Both the position numbers and the translations under genes were made by a program. A stretch of 64,000 nt of DNA. Origin: Listeria seeligeri serovar 1/2b str. SLCC3954. GTDB taxonomy: Bacteria > Bacillota > Bacilli > Lactobacillales > Listeriaceae. Under the pieces are notes generated by a model that was not told the origin of the DNA, ran no database searches, and saw only the letters and a list, made by a program, of their open reading frames with translations. The stretch covers positions 1,984,001 to 2,048,000 of the forward strand of contig NC_013891.1 of assembly GCF_000027145.1 (NCBI RefSeq), in the 5' to 3' direction. Shown in pieces: positions 1 through 8,719 of this stretch. Within the stretch, counting starts at the first letter, position 1. The number at the start of each line of letters is the position of its first letter.

Positions 1-516
1 TAAGAATACCGCACTAACGATAACTCCTTTTAGTAGGTTAAACGGTATGATGGCATACGTGATTAACCAAGCAATATCCGTATTCGCCGGAAGTCCACCA
101 AGTTTAATATAAAATGGTAATAGTACAAAATAATTAAATATCGCCATAGCAATAGTCATTAATACTGTACCAACCGCTGTTGAAAGGAACATGCCTTTTG
201 TCGAACGGAACCACTGAAATAAATAATAAATCGGCAAAACATAAAATATTCCTGAAATAAAATTAGCTATCTCTCCAACTGGAACCCCTACTGGACTACC
301 AGAAACGATGTAAAGTAGCACATTCTTTATTAATTCGACTAAAATTACTGCTAATGGACCAAATAATAGTCCGCCAAGTAATGCAGGAATATCACTGAAA
401 TCTAACTTCAGAAATGGTGCACTTGGTAGTAACGGAAACTGTAGCATCATCAGTATAAACGCTATTGTTCCTAGCACCGCCACACTTACAAAAACCTTCA
501 TTGAATAATTCTTCAT
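1..516 (-). CDS. ribU: Riboflavin transporter RibU, 3' end missing
   Basis: This is the substrate-binding S-component of an energy-coupling-factor riboflavin importer in the membrane. The gene runs off the left edge: 172 codons are visible and the family is about 200 residues, so only the C-terminal part is missing. The visible protein is very hydrophobic with about five membrane helices. It carries the [12 protein letters not shown] stretch typical of ECF S-components, then a loop rich in Pro, Val and Gly before the next helix. The start was chosen because the AGGGAG at 525-530 sits 8 bases from the ATG at 516. An upstream ATG at 522 is only 2 bases away. The riboswitch and terminator upstream point to riboflavin/FMN as the regulated ligand. 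Confidence 0.9.
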   Translation of the reverse strand, partial: MKNYSMKVFVSVAVLGTIAFILMMLQFPLLPSAPFLKLDFSDIPALLGGLLFGPLAVILVELIKNVLLYIVSGSPVGVPVGEIANFISGIFYVLPIYYLFQWFRSTKGMFLSTAVGTVLMTIAMAIFNYFVLLPFYIKLGGLPANTDIAWLITYAIIPFNLLKGVIVSAVFL

Positions 517-584
517 TGTCATTTCTCCCTTGATGTTCATCAAAAGAAGCGAGTGACATCACTTAACGAATGCAACCCAAGCAA

Positions 585-616
585 ATAAAAAACCTCAACT
601 AAAAAAGTTGAGGGAG
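585..616 (-). terminator. Intrinsic terminator of the FMN riboswitch
   Basis: On the minus strand CCTCAACT and AGTTGAGG form an 8-bp stem with a short T-rich loop, followed directly by TTTTTTATTTG. It lies between the FMN aptamer and the ribU start, so it is the likely off-state of the riboswitch. Confidence 0.88.
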
Positions 617-710
617 AGTTTGTGAATAATTAAACAAACACTAGATACTCAAATAAGCATCACAGCCTGCTCACACATGCTCGTGAAGACAAACGAAAAA
701 GGTCTGTCAA

Positions 711-828
711 CATCTTCTCCCATCCAGACTATACTGTCGGTCCTGGAATTACACCAGAGTCAACTGCCAAAAAAGCAGATCGTGGACTTTAACCACCGGT
801 CGGGAATTGCACCCTGCCCCGAAGATGA
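711..828 (-). ncRNA. FMN riboswitch (RFN element)
   Basis: The minus strand reads the conserved RFN blocks in order. The 5' arm is CATCTTCGGGGCAGGGTG and is followed by AATTCCCGACCGGTGG. Later come AGTCCACGA, then AATTCCAGGACCGACAGTATAGTC split across two helices, and a closing GGATGGGAGAAGATG that pairs with the 5' arm. The aptamer senses FMN. With the terminator at 585-616 it should stop ribU transcription when flavin is plentiful. Roseoflavin is known to act through the equivalent Listeria element. Confidence 0.96.
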
Positions 829-851
829 ACGAATATTTTCTTACAATTTTT

Positions 852-879
852 ATTTTACCATGAATAAATATTTTCGCAA
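852..879 (-). promoter_or_regulatory. Promoter for the riboswitch-ribU transcript
   Basis: Minus strand: TTGCGA (874-879), 16-bp spacer, TAAAAT (852-857), with a TG one base before the -10 hexamer (extended -10). It lies just upstream of the FMN aptamer. Confidence 0.65.
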
Positions 880-923
880 GCCCTTTTGTATATTTTTTCA
901 CGTAAGCGCTTTCTTATATAAAC

Positions 924-949
924 AAAAAACCAGAAATAAATCTGGTTTT
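924..949 (-). terminator. Terminator of the thioesterase gene
   Basis: Minus strand stem AACCAGA / TCTGGTT followed by a T-run, 8 bases past the thioesterase stop codon. Confidence 0.8.
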
Positions 950-956
950 CAATTCG

Positions 957-1475
957 TTACCATGGAATATTGGTTGACAACGATTCTGCTAATGATTGAT
1001 TTTCTTTTAAGCGAATTTTACGTGCAATACTTCTAGCTTCAGCGCCTGCATGAATTCTTTTTTGTTCTTCGGTTTCAGGCTCAACAAGCGGAACTTCTAC
1101 CGTTTTTCCATCTTTATCTAAGGCAACGAATGTTAAAAAAGAAGTGGCTGCTAAATAGCGTTCACCAGTTTTTAGGTTTTCAGCAATAATTTTAACAAAA
1201 ATTTCCATTGAACTTCTACCAGTAGAAGCAACATACGACTCTAAACAAACGGAATGGTCATTTTTAATTGGCTTTAAAAAATCTACTGAGTCCGTTGATG
1301 CTGTTACTATCTCTGTTCGGCAATGGCGGGAAGCACTAATAGATGCTGTGTCGTCAATATACGTCATTAAACGACCACCAAATAAAGTATTGTGATTATT
1401 AGTGTCAGATGGAAACACCCGACTAGTTTTAATTACAAGAGATTCTTTACAAAATTTTGTTTGTCTTTTTTCCAT
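957..1475 (-). CDS. Acyl-CoA thioesterase (YkhA-like, hot-dog fold)
   Basis: The protein hydrolyses acyl-CoA thioesters in the cytosol. It is 172 residues long, a single hot-dog domain of the YkhA/BACH type. The early motif NNHNTLFGGRLMTYIDDTAS contains the family's Asn-His...Gly-Gly and Asp residues of the active site. The ATG is preceded by GGAG with a 9-base gap. Only 15 bases separate it from the end of the upstream resE gene, so it may be read through from resDE, and a terminator follows it. The natural substrate chain length cannot be told from sequence. Confidence 0.85.
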   Translation of the reverse strand: MEKRQTKFCKESLVIKTSRVFPSDTNNHNTLFGGRLMTYIDDTASISASRHCRTEIVTASTDSVDFLKPIKNDHSVCLESYVASTGRSSMEIFVKIIAENLKTGERYLAATSFLTFVALDKDGKTVEVPLVEPETEEQKRIHAGAEARSIARKIRLKENQSLAESLSTNIPW

Positions 1476-1490
1476 TTTTTTCGCTCCATT

Positions 1491-3281
1491 CTATTTTTCA
1501 AGCGGTAAGGTAATAATAAAATCTGATCCTTTACCTAATTCACTTTTTACTGAAATTTTTCCGCCATGTGCTTCGACGATATTTTTAACGATGGCGAGTC
1601 CTATGCCAGTCCCCACTGCTTTTCCACGTTTTCTAGCTTTATCGGCCTTATAAAAACGTTCGAATAAATAAGGGATATCTTCTTCTGCAATTCCGCTTCC
1701 ATTATCAGAAACGGTAATAATCAGCTTATTGTTTGTTTCATCTATAGTTTGTTTTAAAACTACTTTGCCTTGATAACCTTCTTTTCCAGTGTGACGAATG
1801 GCGTTCATAATTAAATTAATTAAAACCTGCTCCATTCGATCTGGATCATAGGAATATTCTAAATTTGGTGTTTCTAACTCCAAGCCTAATTCGACAAAAT
1901 TTTCTTTTGCTAAGACGTCAAAGTTGGCCATCACTTTTTCAAGTAATGGTGCAAGTGGTAATTTCTGGTTGTCCATTTGATTAAAGCCAGCTTCCATTCG
2001 CGCAAGATCCAGCATGTCATTAACCAAACGACCGATACGAAGGGACTCATCATAAATAATTTGCGCAAACTCACGCACTTCTTCGTCTGATTGAGCGACT
2101 CCATCGATAATCGCCTCACTATATCCTTGTAGCATCGAAATCGGTGTCCGTAGTTCGTGCGACACATTATTCACGAAATCACTTTTCATTTTTTCTAATT
2201 GTTTTTCTTCGGTCATATCACGAATAACAGCGACAATACTTCGCACGTGCTCACCCGTATAAAGTAATGTCAAAATCGCTACATACGTCCGGTCAGCAAA
2301 AGTGATTTCACCAACTTGCGACTCCTTCGCTTCTAACGTATCATTTAATAAATTATCTAACGCCACTGGAATCAGTACTTTCTCTGCGTTTTCTGGGGAG
2401 AAAAACCAATTATGCAAAAATTCTTCAGCGGGCGGATTACTTAAAATAATCGTTTTATCAATGCTAAATTTAATAACTCCATCCGCCATCCCGACTAAAA
2501 TATTGGATAACTGCTCTTTTTCTTGCCGAAGCGCACTAACGTTATATTTTAATTGTTTGGCCATATCGTTAAATGCAACACCTAGCTCACCAATTTCATC
2601 GTGGGTGTATGTTGGGACACGATTATCAAAATTCCCTTTTGAAACAGCAATCGCAATTTTTTTCATTTCTCGCAGTGGAAAAGCCATTCTTGAAGAGAAA
2701 ACAAAAGATAAGATAGATGTGATAACTACGGCAATAATACCAGAAGCAATTAGCGTCGTCACCGTTTTCTTATTTACTTGTAAAATCGAGTTATACGATT
2801 GGTAAACATAAACTACCCCAGTATCGCCATTATCTAATACAAATTTTTGTGCGGAAACTTCTACTGGGAGCGAACTATTTTCTGTTTTAAAATTATATTT
2901 CATCGTGACGATGTCTTCTGTTTCTAAAGCTTTTCCCATTTCTTTATCTGCTATTAGTTTATTAGCAGAATCTGCGGAAACTTTATCAGGAGATTGTAAA
3001 TGGTACACATTTTTGCCGTTTTGCTCAATGATGACGCCCATGGTATTGTCTAACAAAGTAAGTGCTGAATCGTTATGATTTTTAGTGGAGATAACTGTGT
3101 TAGTTTCTTCCATCACATTAATAATACTAGTCGTTGTTTCTTCTAATTCCTTTGTGATTCTTTCCATATTGTTTTTTTCATAAATCATTGCCACCAAAAA
3201 ACCAGAAATAACTAAAATACCAATTAATAATAATATAATCGTGCTCCAAATTTTCCCAACAATACTATTCCATATTTTCAT
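1491..3281 (-). CDS. resE: Sensor histidine kinase ResE
   Basis: This membrane sensor kinase phosphorylates ResD. In order along 596 residues: membrane helix at about 12-33, an extracytoplasmic domain, a second helix at about 173-195, HAMP at about 196-250, a PAS-like region at about 255-350, a HisKA domain with the phospho-accepting His375 in SHELRTP, and a HATPase domain. The HATPase shows the N-box [16 protein letters not shown] and GTGIGLAI. In Bacillus and Listeria ResDE tunes respiration and aerobic/anaerobic genes. It lies 99 bases after resD, with a strong hairpin between them that could lower ResE relative to ResD. Confidence 0.93.
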   Translation of the reverse strand: MKIWNSIVGKIWSTIILLLIGILVISGFLVAMIYEKNNMERITKELEETTTSIINVMEETNTVISTKNHNDSALTLLDNTMGVIIEQNGKNVYHLQSPDKVSADSANKLIADKEMGKALETEDIVTMKYNFKTENSSLPVEVSAQKFVLDNGDTGVVYVYQSYNSILQVNKKTVTTLIASGIIAVVITSILSFVFSSRMAFPLREMKKIAIAVSKGNFDNRVPTYTHDEIGELGVAFNDMAKQLKYNVSALRQEKEQLSNILVGMADGVIKFSIDKTIILSNPPAEEFLHNWFFSPENAEKVLIPVALDNLLNDTLEAKESQVGEITFADRTYVAILTLLYTGEHVRSIVAVIRDMTEEKQLEKMKSDFVNNVSHELRTPISMLQGYSEAIIDGVAQSDEEVREFAQIIYDESLRIGRLVNDMLDLARMEAGFNQMDNQKLPLAPLLEKVMANFDVLAKENFVELGLELETPNLEYSYDPDRMEQVLINLIMNAIRHTGKEGYQGKVVLKQTIDETNNKLIITVSDNGSGIAEEDIPYLFERFYKADKARKRGKAVGTGIGLAIVKNIVEAHGGKISVKSELGKGSDFIITLPLEK

Positions 3282-3305
3282 CTATCTCACCTCGGTTCCC
3301 ATAAA

Positions 3306-3363
3306 AAAACAACGGAACAAAGCACGTGCGGCATAACACTTGCCGATTAAACGTCTTTGTCCG
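3306..3363 (-). terminator. Hairpin with T-run between resD and resE (possible attenuator)
   Basis: Minus strand: GGACAAAG-ACGT at one end pairs with CACGT-CTTTGTTCC at the other, with an inner CGGCA/TGCCG hairpin. The outer stem is followed within a few bases by TTTTTTT. It looks like an imperfect intrinsic terminator inside the resDE transcript; partial readthrough is inferred, not shown. Confidence 0.55.
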
Positions 3364-3380
3364 CTATCTTTGTAAGTTTA

Positions 3381-4097
3381 TTATTCTTCTGGAACTTCGA
3401 ATTTGTAACCAAGACCCCAAACCGTTACAATCATTCTTGCAGCGTCTTCGGATACATCAAATAATTTTTCGCGAAGTCTTTTTACGTGTGTATCAATCGT
3501 ACGTAAATCACCAAAGAATTCATAGCGCCACACTTCTTTTAAAAGCGACTCGCGATCAAAAACTTTGTCCGGTGATTTAGCTAAATAATACAGTAAATCA
3601 TATTCTTTCGGTGTTAAGCCAATTTCTTTTCCATCAACAATAACACGGTGAGCTTCATTATCAATTTTTAAATGTGGGAATGTAATAATATCTCCCGGTG
3701 CTCCACTTGCGCCTTCTTCTGAGGTTTGTTTTGCACGACGAAGAACTGCCTTTACTCGAAGCACTACTTCTCTTGGGCTGAATGGTTTTACTATATAATC
3801 ATCTGCGCCCACTTCAAAGCCTTGTACTCGGTTCGCTTCTTCCCCTTTGGCTGTTAGCATAACAACCGGTGTTGATTTATATTCTCTTAATTCGCGGCAT
3901 ACTTCAATTCCGTCTTTACCTGGCATCATTAAATCAAGTAGGATTACTTCATAATTATTGTTCAGCGCCATGTCTAATGCTTCGTCACCATCGCTTGCTT
4001 CTTCAATCCGATAGTTCTCTCGTTCAAGATACATCTTAAGAAGGCGTCGAATCCGGTCCTCATCATCCACAACAAGCACTCTAACTTGTTCACTCAT
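3381..4097 (-). CDS. resD: Response regulator ResD (OmpR family)
   Basis: This is a cytosolic transcription factor activated by ResE. The 238 residues hold a receiver domain with the acidic pair at Asp11-Asp12, phospho-acceptor Asp55 in LLDLMMPG and Lys104 in IVKPF, followed by a winged-helix DNA-binding domain from about 140 to the end, closing with the VWGLGYKF signature. It is first in the resD-resE unit. A possible -10 (TATAAT, minus strand, 4219-4224) lies about 120 bases upstream, but no convincing -35 goes with it. ResD usually controls cytochrome and electron-transport genes. Confidence 0.94.
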   Translation of the reverse strand: MSEQVRVLVVDDEDRIRRLLKMYLERENYRIEEASDGDEALDMALNNNYEVILLDLMMPGKDGIEVCRELREYKSTPVVMLTAKGEEANRVQGFEVGADDYIVKPFSPREVVLRVKAVLRRAKQTSEEGASGAPGDIITFPHLKIDNEAHRVIVDGKEIGLTPKEYDLLYYLAKSPDKVFDRESLLKEVWRYEFFGDLRTIDTHVKRLREKLFDVSEDAARMIVTVWGLGYKFEVPEE

Positions 4098-4298
4098 AAG
4101 TACTCATCCCCTAACTCTCATTTACATACAGAATTAATTAACATAACTTAATGGATATTCTCGTACCCACATACGAAAATACGTACCATTTCCTATACCA
4201 AATTTCCTACGAATTAAATTATACATGTTTTTCACAAAACACGCTATTAGAAAGTTCATTTGAAATGGGAAATTCATTTTTCCTGTAGTAGTTAAAAA

Positions 4299-5030
4299 TT
4301 ATTTTTTGTTGCCAAATCTAGCTTCAGTTTTCAACTGTTTTACTTCATGATGTGATAATTCTCGGCGTTCCCCTGCGTTTAAACCACGTAAATTCAAGAA
4401 AGAATATTCTTCTCTTGATAATTTTTGCACTTCAAATCCAACAGCTTCGAACATTTTCCGAACTTGGCGATTGCGACCTTCGTGAATAGTGATTTCAACA
4501 ATTGCTTTGTCTTTTGCCTTATCTGAAGAACGAATTTTCACTTTTGCTGGAGCGGTTTTGCGGCCATCAATTACAACGCCACGCTCTAATTCACGAATAA
4601 CTTCTCGTTCTGGAATACCTTTTATCCGAGCAATATACGTTTTAGAAACTTCATTTTTTGGATGCATTAGCAAATTCGCGAAGTCGCCATCATTCGTCAT
4701 TAAAAGTAGACCTGATGTATCGTAATCAAGTCTTCCAACTGGATAAAGTCGTTCTGGGATATCAGTAAAATAATCGGCCACAGTGGTACGACCTTTGTCA
4801 TCTGTGACAGCAGATACTGTTCCTCTTGGTTTGTAGAATAAGAAATAGCGGTGTTCTTCTTTTGTTAACTGGATCCCTTCGACTTCAATTCGTTCAGAAC
4901 CGCTAACTTTAACACCTAATTCAGTTACTACTTTGCCGTTTACTGTTACTTTACCCTCTTTAATCAAGGTTTCTGCTTTTCTTCTGGAAGTGATACCTGC
5001 ATTTGCAATTACTTTTTGTAAACGTTCCAT
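4299..5030 (-). CDS. rluB: 23S rRNA pseudouridine synthase (RluB family)
   Basis: It isomerises uridine to pseudouridine in 23S rRNA. The 243 residues comprise an S4 RNA-binding domain at about 1-60, then the catalytic domain with Asp102 in GRLDYDTSGLLL, the RluB/E/F family signature. The start has a strong GGAGGAGG. It begins 2 bases after scpB ends, so the two are likely translated from one message. This scpA-scpB-rluB order is common in Firmicutes. The exact target uridine is inferred from the family. Confidence 0.92.
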   Translation of the reverse strand: MERLQKVIANAGITSRRKAETLIKEGKVTVNGKVVTELGVKVSGSERIEVEGIQLTKEEHRYFLFYKPRGTVSAVTDDKGRTTVADYFTDIPERLYPVGRLDYDTSGLLLMTNDGDFANLLMHPKNEVSKTYIARIKGIPEREVIRELERGVVIDGRKTAPAKVKIRSSDKAKDKAIVEITIHEGRNRQVRKMFEAVGFEVQKLSREEYSFLNLRGLNAGERRELSHHEVKQLKTEARFGNKK

Positions 5031-5032
5031 TC

Positions 5033-5629
5033 TTATTCCTCCTCCTGTTCTTTATTTTGGTTAAACCGGTCAAAAAACAGGTCCATTTCGCTTTGGTCTG
5101 GTTCTTCCGCTTCTGGGTCAGCAAGCTTTGGTAAATCATCTAAAGAATTCAAGCCAAACGCGTCTAAAAACTCACTGGTTGTGACGTATAATTTCGCTCG
5201 TCCTGCCCCGTCAACGCGTCCTTTGTCAGTTACTAAACCCTTGGCAACAAGTGTACGGATTGGTCCGTCTGTTTGAACTCCACGCACCTCATCTACTTCC
5301 ATTCTAGTAACTGGCTGTCTATAAGCAATGATTGCTAATGTTTCGAGCGATGCCTGCGATAAAACAGTGTTACTAGGAACTTCGACTAATTTCCTTAAAT
5401 ATTCGGCGTGTGCTTTTTTAGTAGCAAGCTGAAATGTTCCAGCGAGTTCTAATAAAATAAGTCCTCTGTCAGGATTGTCATTATAACGTTCACTTAACAA
5501 TTCTAATAAGTTGAGCGCTTCAATGTGCGTGATTTCCATGACTCCTGTTAATTGTTCCGTTGAAAGCCCTGCATCACCCGCAGCAAAAAGCAAACTCTCT
5601 AAAACACCTAATTGTTCTTCTCTCGTCAC
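5033..5629 (-). CDS. scpB: Segregation and condensation protein ScpB
   Basis: This is the kite subunit of the SMC-ScpAB condensin that organises and segregates chromosomes. The 198 residues hold two winged-helix domains, with the conserved SLETLAIIAYRQPVTRMEVD block in the middle and an acidic, Glu-rich tail. The GTG start overlaps the scpA stop by 4 bases (GTGA), so translation is coupled to scpA. Confidence 0.94.
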   Translation of the reverse strand: MTREEQLGVLESLLFAAGDAGLSTEQLTGVMEITHIEALNLLELLSERYNDNPDRGLILLELAGTFQLATKKAHAEYLRKLVEVPSNTVLSQASLETLAIIAYRQPVTRMEVDEVRGVQTDGPIRTLVAKGLVTDKGRVDGAGRAKLYVTTSEFLDAFGLNSLDDLPKLADPEAEEPDQSEMDLFFDRFNQNKEQEEE

Positions 5630-6375
5630 GACTGTTCTTCCCCTTTACCTAACACATATAAATCAGCAAAACTTGCCACTTGCTCTATTTCGACTAATTT
5701 TCGTTTCATTAGTTCTAAAATCGCCAAAAACGTTACGACTAATTGCTCTTTCGTTTGTTCTTCAAATAGCTCATCAAACCGCAAGCGATGATTTTGCTGT
5801 TTTTGTAATTTTTCCATGACGGAATCCATTCTACCATCAATTGAAATCTCTTGCGACGTAATTCTCGTATGCAGTGGTTTATTCAATTTTTTCCGTCGCA
5901 GCATTTTGTTAAAAGCACTTAGCATATCATTTAAAGATACATCTAATTCTGCTACGTATGAGCCATCATCATATTCGGTCAAGTCCATCGGCGGTTTGCT
6001 GAAATAAAAGCTTCGTTCTGCTTCTTTTTCTTTGAGTTCTTTGGCTGCTTCTTTAAAGCGTTTATATTCCATTAGTTTTTCAACTAACGCATCACGCGGA
6101 TCCTCTTCTTCTACTAGTGTATCATAATCGATTTCTAATTCCTGTTTTGGAAGAAGCATTTTACTTTTTATTGCGAGTAAAGTGGCAGCCATAACCAAAT
6201 ATTCACTAGCTACATCGAGTTCCATCTCTTGCATCGTATGAACAAATTCCATATATTGGTCCGTAATCTCAGCCATTGGAATATCATAAATATCCACTTC
6301 TAACTGTCCAATCAAATGAAGAAGTAAATCAAGAGGTCCTTCAAACGCATCTACTTTAAAATTCATTTCTACCAT
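5626..6375 (-). CDS. scpA: Segregation and condensation protein ScpA (kleisin)
   Basis: This is the kleisin that bridges the two SMC heads in bacterial condensin. It has 249 residues, beginning with the family motif FEGPLDLLLHLI and ending in the winged-helix domain that contacts the SMC cap. The 15-base gap to lysA suggests shared transcription. An internal ATG three codons in (6366) is an alternative start; both have weak ribosome sites. Confidence 0.93.
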   Translation of the reverse strand: MVEMNFKVDAFEGPLDLLLHLIGQLEVDIYDIPMAEITDQYMEFVHTMQEMELDVASEYLVMAATLLAIKSKMLLPKQELEIDYDTLVEEEDPRDALVEKLMEYKRFKEAAKELKEKEAERSFYFSKPPMDLTEYDDGSYVAELDVSLNDMLSAFNKMLRRKKLNKPLHTRITSQEISIDGRMDSVMEKLQKQQNHRLRFDELFEEQTKEQLVVTFLAILELMKRKLVEIEQVASFADLYVLGKGEEQS

Positions 6376-6390
6376 GTTTGTCCCGCCCTA

Positions 6391-7701
6391 CTATAATGAA
6401 AGATCATTTTGCACTAAGTTCTCGTATGTTTCCCGAGCAACGACTAATTTATCCACGCCATCCTCCACAAAAACGACTGGTGGTCTTGGAATTCGGTTGT
6501 AATTACTAGCCATCGCATAACCATATGCACCTGTACAAAAGACTGCCAAAATTTCGCCAGCATCTGATTTTGGTAAAGGTAAATCCCAAATCAACATATC
6601 TCCAGACTCACAACATTTCCCAGCTATTGCTACCGTTTCTTCTGGTACTTTTTCCGGATTTGCCGCAAGCACAGCATCATAATGCGCATCATACAGCGCT
6701 GGACGAATATTATCGGACATGCCACCATCGACAGCCACATAATTTCTAATTCCTGGAACTTCTTTTCTAGAACCTACTTTATATAAAGTTGTTCCCGCTT
6801 CACCAACAAGCGAGCGACCTGGCTCAATCCAAATTTCTGGAATGGCGATATCATTAGTATTTGCCACATCGCGCACTTCTTCCATAATTTGGCGAACGTA
6901 CTCACTTGGCTCTAGTGGTTCATCTTCCGCCGTATAGCGAACCCCAAAACCGCCTCCAAGATTAAGTACTTTCGAGTCAAAACCAAGCGTTTGATGCCAT
7001 TCAACTAATTTATCCATAATCCGACGTGCTGCTAGTTTGAAGCCAGTAGTTTCAAAAATTTGGGAACCGATATGACAATGTAAACCGATTAAATCAAAGG
7101 CTGCACTTGCATGTAGCACTTGCTTAATTGCCGACTCCGCTTGCCCATTGGTTAATCCAAACCCAAATTTCGAATCATCTTGCCCTGTTAAAATATAATC
7201 ATGCGTATGCGCCTCGATACCTGGTGTAACCCGAATTAACACAGACGCTTTCTCATTTCTTTCTATTAAAATATCTTCTAATAAACTAATTTCATAATAA
7301 TTATCAATAACAAAACAGCCAATACCGTAATCAAGCGCCATATGGATTTCTTCTACGCTTTTGTTATTGCCATGAAAATGAATTCGCTCAGCCGGAAAAC
7401 CAGCTTTTATCGCGGTGTAAAGTTCCCCGCCAGACACTACATCCAGCGATAAGCCTTCTTCAGCCATCAATTGATAAATCGCAACAGCCGAAAACGCTTT
7501 ACTCGCATATGCAACTTGCGCCTTTACACCTAACTCTTCAAAAGTTTTTTTAAATCCTCTTGCTCGGTCTCGGATTAGCGCGACATCATAAACATATAAC
7601 GGCGTGCCATATTTCTCAGCCAGCTTTAAAGTGTCAACCCCACCAATTTCGAGATGTCCTTCTGCATTTACATTTACTGTTCCTAGCCGTTCAAACGTCA
7701 C
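6391..7701 (-). CDS. lysA: Diaminopimelate decarboxylase
   Basis: The last step of lysine synthesis: meso-diaminopimelate to lysine and CO2, using PLP. It has 436 residues with an alanine-racemase-like barrel. Lys68 in AYASKAFS binds PLP, HCHIGSQ and the glycine-rich NLGGGFG are cofactor contacts, and CCESGD supplies the active-site Cys at the dimer interface. The start is GTG with AAAGGTGGG upstream. It has its own promoter and is first in a unit with scpAB-rluB. Confidence 0.95.
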   Translation of the reverse strand: MTFERLGTVNVNAEGHLEIGGVDTLKLAEKYGTPLYVYDVALIRDRARGFKKTFEELGVKAQVAYASKAFSAVAIYQLMAEEGLSLDVVSGGELYTAIKAGFPAERIHFHGNNKSVEEIHMALDYGIGCFVIDNYYEISLLEDILIERNEKASVLIRVTPGIEAHTHDYILTGQDDSKFGFGLTNGQAESAIKQVLHASAAFDLIGLHCHIGSQIFETTGFKLAARRIMDKLVEWHQTLGFDSKVLNLGGGFGVRYTAEDEPLEPSEYVRQIMEEVRDVANTNDIAIPEIWIEPGRSLVGEAGTTLYKVGSRKEVPGIRNYVAVDGGMSDNIRPALYDAHYDAVLAANPEKVPEETVAIAGKCCESGDMLIWDLPLPKSDAGEILAVFCTGAYGYAMASNYNRIPRPPVVFVEDGVDKLVVARETYENLVQNDLSL

Positions 7702-7746
7702 GCCAATCCCACCTTTACATTATAGATTTTTAAAAGTTCTTTTATA

Positions 7747-7776
7747 TAGTAGCATACTAAGAAGCCGAGCGACAAT
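7747..7776 (-). promoter_or_regulatory. Promoter of lysA-scpAB-rluB
   Basis: Minus strand: TTGTCG (7771-7776), 18-bp spacer, TACTAT (7747-7752) with an extended TG one base before the -10. No lysine riboswitch is visible: the leader is only about 40 bases long. Confidence 0.6.
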
Positions 7777-7803
7777 AACTATCTGAAAATAATATCAAAT
7801 CAA

Positions 7804-7866
7804 TCAAAAAAGTCCAGCTGATTCCATTATCTTCTTTCTTCAGAAAATAACGAAATGAGCTGAACT
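7804..7866 (-). terminator. Long terminator after punA
   Basis: Minus strand AGTTCAGCT at one end pairs with AGCTGGACT at the other. The stem continues through ATTTCGTTATTTTC / GAAGATAATGGAAT with G-U pairs to make about 24 bp, followed by TTTTTTG. It ends the xerD-deoB-punA transcript. Confidence 0.87.
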
Positions 7867-7882
7867 TATGCAACCGATTATT

Positions 7883-8701
7883 TTAAGAAATTTTAGCCAC
7901 AATTGCTTTTACATATTGTAAAAACGTGCTACGAACTTGATCTGTTGTTTCGATTACTTCTGTGTGCGAAAGTGGTTGGTCCAAAATGCCAGCCGCCATA
8001 TTCGTAATACAAGAAATACCGAGAACGCGTAATCCCGCATGGTTAGCAATGATTACTTCTGGTACAGTCGACATTCCAACTGCATCTGCCCCAAGCGTAC
8101 GCATCATTTGAATTTCAGCTGGTGTTTCGTAAGTTGGACCACTAAAACCTGCATAAACGCCTTCGCGAATAGTTAAATCAAGTTCTTGCGCAATTAATCT
8201 AGCTTCCACACGTAATGCCAAGTTGTAAGCTTCTGACATATCTGGGAAACGTGGACCAAAATGTTCGTCATTCGGTCCGATAAGTGGGCTTGTTCCAGTG
8301 AAATTAATATGGTCAGAAATTAACATCAAATCACCTGCAGAATACAGCTCGTTAACCCCGCCCGCCGCATTCGTTACAACTAAAACTTCGACACCTAATT
8401 CTTTCATAACACGAACTGGGAAAGTAACCTCTTGCATCGAATAGCCTTCATAAAAGTGAAAACGACCTTGCATAGCCACTACTTCTTTGTTTTCTAATTC
8501 GCCAAACACAAATTGGCCAGCATGTCCTTCTACTGTCGAAACTGGAAAATGAGGAATCTCACTATAAGAAAGTTTGGTTGGTTGGTTGATTTCATCCGCA
8601 AGCACACCTAAACCTGACCCAAGAATCAAACCAATTTTCGGTGTCCCTGTATAACTTTCTCTAATTTTTGCAACTGCTTCATTTACTTTTTCTAAACTCA
8701 T
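7883..8701 (-). CDS. punA: Purine nucleoside phosphorylase (trimeric type)
   Basis: It splits purine (deoxy)nucleosides with phosphate into base and (deoxy)ribose-1-phosphate. At 272 residues it fits the trimeric PNP family, with GSGLG near the N-terminus, GRFHFYEGYSM, the NAAGG phosphate/purine-site motif and GPTYETPAE. Downstream of deoB in one operon, its product deoxyribose-1-P is the DeoB substrate. It has a strong GGGAGG site. Confidence 0.92.
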   Translation of the reverse strand: MSLEKVNEAVAKIRESYTGTPKIGLILGSGLGVLADEINQPTKLSYSEIPHFPVSTVEGHAGQFVFGELENKEVVAMQGRFHFYEGYSMQEVTFPVRVMKELGVEVLVVTNAAGGVNELYSAGDLMLISDHINFTGTSPLIGPNDEHFGPRFPDMSEAYNLALRVEARLIAQELDLTIREGVYAGFSGPTYETPAEIQMMRTLGADAVGMSTVPEVIIANHAGLRVLGISCITNMAAGILDQPLSHTEVIETTDQVRSTFLQYVKAIVAKIS

Positions 8702-8719
8702 TTTTGTTCCTCCCTTTTC

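Noticed and set aside
677-1036. 119-codon plus-strand open frame
   Set aside because: It lies antisense to the FMN riboswitch and the ribU promoter and has no ribosome site.
2302-2805. 167-codon plus-strand open frame inside resE
   Set aside because: Antisense shadow of a well-supported kinase; no ribosome site, no recognisable domain.
4219-4224. resD promoter
   Set aside because: A TATAAT is present but no -35 at a sensible distance; not confident enough to annotate as a promoter.
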